Below are positions 61,160 to 64,000 of a stretch of 64,000 bases of DNA, piece by piece. The DNA is from Dactylonectria macrodidyma (Eukaryota > Ascomycota > Sordariomycetes > Hypocreales > Nectriaceae), in contig JAGMUV010000033.1 in NCBI GenBank assembly GCA_020744425.1, positions 372,001-436,000 of the forward strand, read 5' to 3'. Position 1 is the first letter of the stretch. Each line of letters starts with the position of its first letter. Below the pieces are notes generated by a model. That model saw only the letters and a program-made list of their open reading frames with translations, was not told the origin of the DNA and searched no databases. The translations under genes were made by a program, and so were the position numbers.

Positions 61160-64000
61160 CAGGCTGGCGATCAATTCCACCTTCAACTCAACCATTTCAA
61201 TATTGTTGAAGTGGAAGGCCCGTGCGCTCAATTCAATCAATTCAACTTCGACTCGACGTTGAGAGCCTCAATTCCATCACGATGGCTTCGACGTTGACCA
61301 CCGGTTGAAACGGTTGGGGGGGTGGTGGTGATCCAGGGTAGCACTTACAGCCGCTTAAGTCGCGTCGCTCGGCCTCTGTCACCAGTACTTCCTGCCTCAC
61401 ACTATTTGCACATGGATCAATGTATTCGATACTTAGGCGTCGCGAACGGGAACGCGTCCGCGTCGCTTTCCCTGTCGCCGCGCCGCAAATAACCCTTTCA
61501 ACAGAAAAAAAAATAAAAAAAATTGCATCCCTTTCCTGCAGTCACAATGGATACCAACGTAACTACCAAGCGCCGGCGAACTTCGGACAGCAACTCAACC
61601 AGTAAGCCGTTTCCGAACTTGGTTTCTTTGCCAGATGAATGGAAAATCTTCCCATGGAACAGCTTCCCGGGCTTTACGATTTCTGAGCGAGCTGGCAGAC
61701 AAACGTCCTGGGTCTGGCAGCATGGTTTTGACATTCAACGTAATGATTGTCCCACCGAGAGAAAATGGGTTTGCAAGCTTTGCCTCAAGAAGGCGAAGTC
61801 CAGAACGTCGGACTACTCCGCCGTTGGCACCCAGAATATCGAGAAGCACCTATTCAGAGAGCACAGACTCGTCGACGGGTCCGGCAAGAGGCCGCCCGCT
61901 CTTGGGAAGGGGATGAAGGAGAAGACTCCCTCAAGGAACATTGTGGAGATGCTGAATCTCGACACTTCAGACCCCGAAGAGCAAGCGATCGCGAACGCTC
62001 TCATCCAACGCTTCGATAAGGACCATTTTCAGAGACTGCTTCTCGAATGGGTGGTCGATGCCAACATCTCGTTTCGCCAGCCCGAGCATTGTAGGCTTCG
62101 ACGCATATTCGAATACCTGAACCCATCGGTTGCAGCGACGAATGCTCATATCTCCCACGATACTGTTCGAAGACGAATTGTCGACCTTCATCTCCGACAA
62201 AAGACACGCATAATCGACCACCTGAAGAGCTTCCCAGGTCAAATCCATATTGCATTCGATGGCTGGCGCTCAAGGAATCGGCACGCTCTATATGGGATTG
62301 TCTGTTTTTATATTGATAAAAATGGAGTCCCATCCAAGCTCGTCCTGGGCTTGCCGGAGCTGAAGATTTCGCACTCGGGGGAGAATATTGCAGCCCAGAT
62401 CCTCGAGATCCTAGAGAGCTATGAGATACTGGACAGGGTGGGGTATATCACACTTGACAATGCTGGCAATATGGATACTGCAACGGAGGAGATTGCAGGG
62501 GCGCTGGGTATCGATCCGAAGAAGCGCAGAGTGAGATGCTTCGGCCACGTACTCAACTTGGTGGTTAAGGCCCTACTGTTCGGGCACAAGGCCGATGCTT
62601 TCGAAGCAGAGATGGATGGGGAGCCTGGTTTGGATGCTGCCCAGCATGAAATCTGGCGAAAGAAAGGCCCCGTCGGAAAACTCCACAACCTGGTCCATGG
62701 GATCCATCGGTCCGACAAGCTGACGTACCGTCTCCGTGCGCTGCAGGAAGAGTTTTTTCGGCATTCAGACAACCCGAAGATTCGAGCAAGGAAACCTGTT
62801 GACGTTGTCCTCGATAATCAGACTCGCTGGTTGTCGACTCTCTACATGATGCGGCGGGGCCTTAAGTTGCGGCTGTTTCTCGAAGACCTAGTTGAGAAGG
62901 CCACGCTTGAATTCAACAAGGGTTGTCGCAACGGGGTTAGAAGGAGGGAAGAGATGCCCCTCTGTCTCCGAGAGGAGAGTCTTCTTAGCGAGAAAGATTG
63001 GAAAGTTATTGAGTTGATGGACAAGGTGCTCCTTGACTTCGAGGAGGCACTCCGGATGCTTGAAGGCGACGCCCAGAGCCGGGTGCGCAAAGGCGGCCGT
63101 ATTGAGGCATACGGCAATATGTGGGACGTTGCCTCAACGTACGAATTCCTGATGGACAGTCTAGAGGAGTGGAAGGCAACAGCAGAGAACTACCCGGATC
63201 CAGAGCACTTCAGGATAAACATCAACCTGGGATGGGATAAGCTGAACGAGTACTATACGAAGCTGGACGAAACGCCAGCGTACTATGCTTCCGCCATCCT
63301 AAATCCAGTCTCACGCTGGGGATATTTCGAGAATACGTGGACCGACAAAGCACAGCTGCCATGGCTGCAGGAGGCAAAAAGAATTGTGAAGGGGCTGTGG
63401 GACGAACAGTACAAGTCACTGCCGGCTCATTCGACGGCGGATGAAGAACCTCCGTTCAAACGATTAAAGGTAATGAGTGCGCTCGAGCGACACCGAGCCC
63501 ACAGGACTTCTTCGCTGCCAGGCAGATGTTCTTCTTTGGAAAGTTCACTGAACGCAGACCATGACGAATATGACCACTGGCTGTCGAGTCCCGACGCTAA
63601 GAACGACCCGCTTGTCACCGATCCTATCCAGTATTGGTGGGAGAGACGGAAAGATTACCCTCGGCTGTCGCGAATGGCTCTCGACTTGCTGTCGGTGCCG
63701 CCTATGTCCGCAGAGTGCGAGCGTTTGTTTAGTGTTGCTGGGCAAATGGTGTCACCGCTGCGAACTCGACTGGAGGCTAGCACGATAGGGATAACACAGA
63801 CACTAAGATCGTGGGTGCGAAATGGCCTAATCGACGCGGCGGATACGTTGATTGATGTGTCAGGAGAGGTTGGGAACAGCATTATATGGCAGGTAGAGGA
63901 GGATGACCAAGACGCTGGGGAGTAAGCGTTGTGGGTCTCGGCGCGCGTGTTCGGTTCAACCTCTTCAATTCAACGCCATCAATTCAATTTGGAGATGCGG
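61160..64000 (+). mobile_element. hAT element A, left end and gene intact, right end beyond window
   Basis: The left end is CAGGCTGGCGATCAA at 61160, matched by the terminus of hAT B at 34477. Subterminal ATTCAATTCAAC-type repeats occupy 61180-61290 and recur after the gene (63945-63990), as is usual for hAT transposase binding zones. The right terminal repeat was not reached by 64000. Confidence 0.75.
61547..63925 (+). CDS. hAT-family transposase with BED finger, open
   Basis: Start MDTNVTTKRRRTSD (the in-frame ATG 24 bp upstream is less likely) gives 792 residues with no stop. A BED-type zinc finger lies at about residues 65-110 (CKLCLKKAKS... NIEKHLFREH). The RNase H-like catalytic region has its first Asp in HIAFDGWRSRNRHALYG and the second in YITLDNAGNMDTA, followed by RCFGHVLNLVVKALLFG. 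The C-terminal dimerisation domain is complete (YPRLSRMALDLLSVPPMSAE, LFSVAGQMVSPLRTRLEAST). It is the full-length relative of the truncated copy at 34679-36430. The 5' leader has a long A-rich run (61503-61523). If the right end is also intact, this element could be active. Confidence 0.92.
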   Translation: MDTNVTTKRRRTSDSNSTSKPFPNLVSLPDEWKIFPWNSFPGFTISERAGRQTSWVWQHGFDIQRNDCPTERKWVCKLCLKKAKSRTSDYSAVGTQNIEKHLFREHRLVDGSGKRPPALGKGMKEKTPSRNIVEMLNLDTSDPEEQAIANALIQRFDKDHFQRLLLEWVVDANISFRQPEHCRLRRIFEYLNPSVAATNAHISHDTVRRRIVDLHLRQKTRIIDHLKSFPGQIHIAFDGWRSRNRHALYGIVCFYIDKNGVPSKLVLGLPELKISHSGENIAAQILEILESYEILDRVGYITLDNAGNMDTATEEIAGALGIDPKKRRVRCFGHVLNLVVKALLFGHKADAFEAEMDGEPGLDAAQHEIWRKKGPVGKLHNLVHGIHRSDKLTYRLRALQEEFFRHSDNPKIRARKPVDVVLDNQTRWLSTLYMMRRGLKLRLFLEDLVEKATLEFNKGCRNGVRRREEMPLCLREESLLSEKDWKVIELMDKVLLDFEEALRMLEGDAQSRVRKGGRIEAYGNMWDVASTYEFLMDSLEEWKATAENYPDPEHFRININLGWDKLNEYYTKLDETPAYYASAILNPVSRWGYFENTWTDKAQLPWLQEAKRIVKGLWDEQYKSLPAHSTADEEPPFKRLKVMSALERHRAHRTSSLPGRCSSLESSLNADHDEYDHWLSSPDAKNDPLVTDPIQYWWERRKDYPRLSRMALDLLSVPPMSAECERLFSVAGQMVSPLRTRLEASTIGITQTLRSWVRNGLIDAADTLIDVSGEVGNSIIWQVEEDDQDAGE

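Noticed and set aside
1..64000. tRNA or rRNA genes
   Set aside because: I scanned for conserved tRNA box-like and rRNA core sequences by eye and found none; a covariance-model scan was not possible.

Overview
The window reads as a transposon-dense accessory or subtelomeric segment of a filamentous ascomycete (Pezizomycotina, most likely Sordariomycetes; the order is my inference). The evidence is short GT-AG introns of about 50-80 bp, a fungal Ole1-type desaturase fused to cytochrome b5, fungal allorecognition relics (HET, WD40, TPR-CHAT), Tad-type LINE pieces, Fot1-like DNA transposons, and nonsense changes of the C-to-T / G-to-A type left by repeat-induced point mutation (RIP).

Layout. 0-4.8 kb: relics of host genes (BCS1-like, FunK1-like kinase, acyl-CoA ligase) around a dead Fot1-like element (1613-3838). 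4.8-6.3 kb: an intact delta-9 stearoyl-CoA desaturase on the minus strand. 7.6-9.4 kb: poorly coding, with a 175-bp tandem duplication. 9.45-13.35 kb: an alpha/beta-hydrolase gene interrupted by an apparently complete Fot1-like element (10987-13201) with 68-bp perfect inverted repeats, TA target duplication and an open three-exon transposase. 13.8-18.1 kb: a Fot-like copy carrying a 130-bp MITE and cut off by a hAT element. 18.4-22.3 kb: a decayed Rep/PIF1-type helicase gene holding a 311-bp insertion. 22.3-24.1 kb: an internally deleted Helitron. 24.2-27.5 kb: two LINE fragments facing each other. 28.2-29.4 kb: an intact hydroxylase-reductase fusion gene. 30.5-31.9 kb: HET and WD40 relics and a pair of tandem 171-175 bp units. 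31.86-33.96 kb: a coding-complete piggyBac element. 34.5-37.2 kb: a truncated hAT and a 755-bp inverted-repeat element. 37.4-38.6 kb: an orphan gene. 39.6-40.6 kb: a Helitron helicase relic. 41.1-47.0 kb: a nearly intact Helitron (1668-aa ORF). 47.0-49.0 kb: a Tc1/mariner element nested in a Fot-like fragment. 49.2-55.05 kb: a divergent pair, a beta-rich protein and a large TPR-CHAT protein. 55.4-60.9 kb: relics of large repeated genes, a Helitron fragment and a rearranged MULE. 61.2-64.0 kb: an intact hAT transposase gene running to the window edge.

The genes do not form one pathway. The coherent story is of repeated, nested insertion into a gene-poor compartment, in which most older copies carry RIP-like lesions while four transposase genes (Fot1-like 11284-13045, piggyBac 31947-33823, Helitron 41616-46622, hAT 61547-63925) look open or nearly so. 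The best candidate for an unusual non-transposon system is the divergent TPR-CHAT / partner pair at 49.2-55.05 kb. All family assignments come from reading motifs, with no database search.
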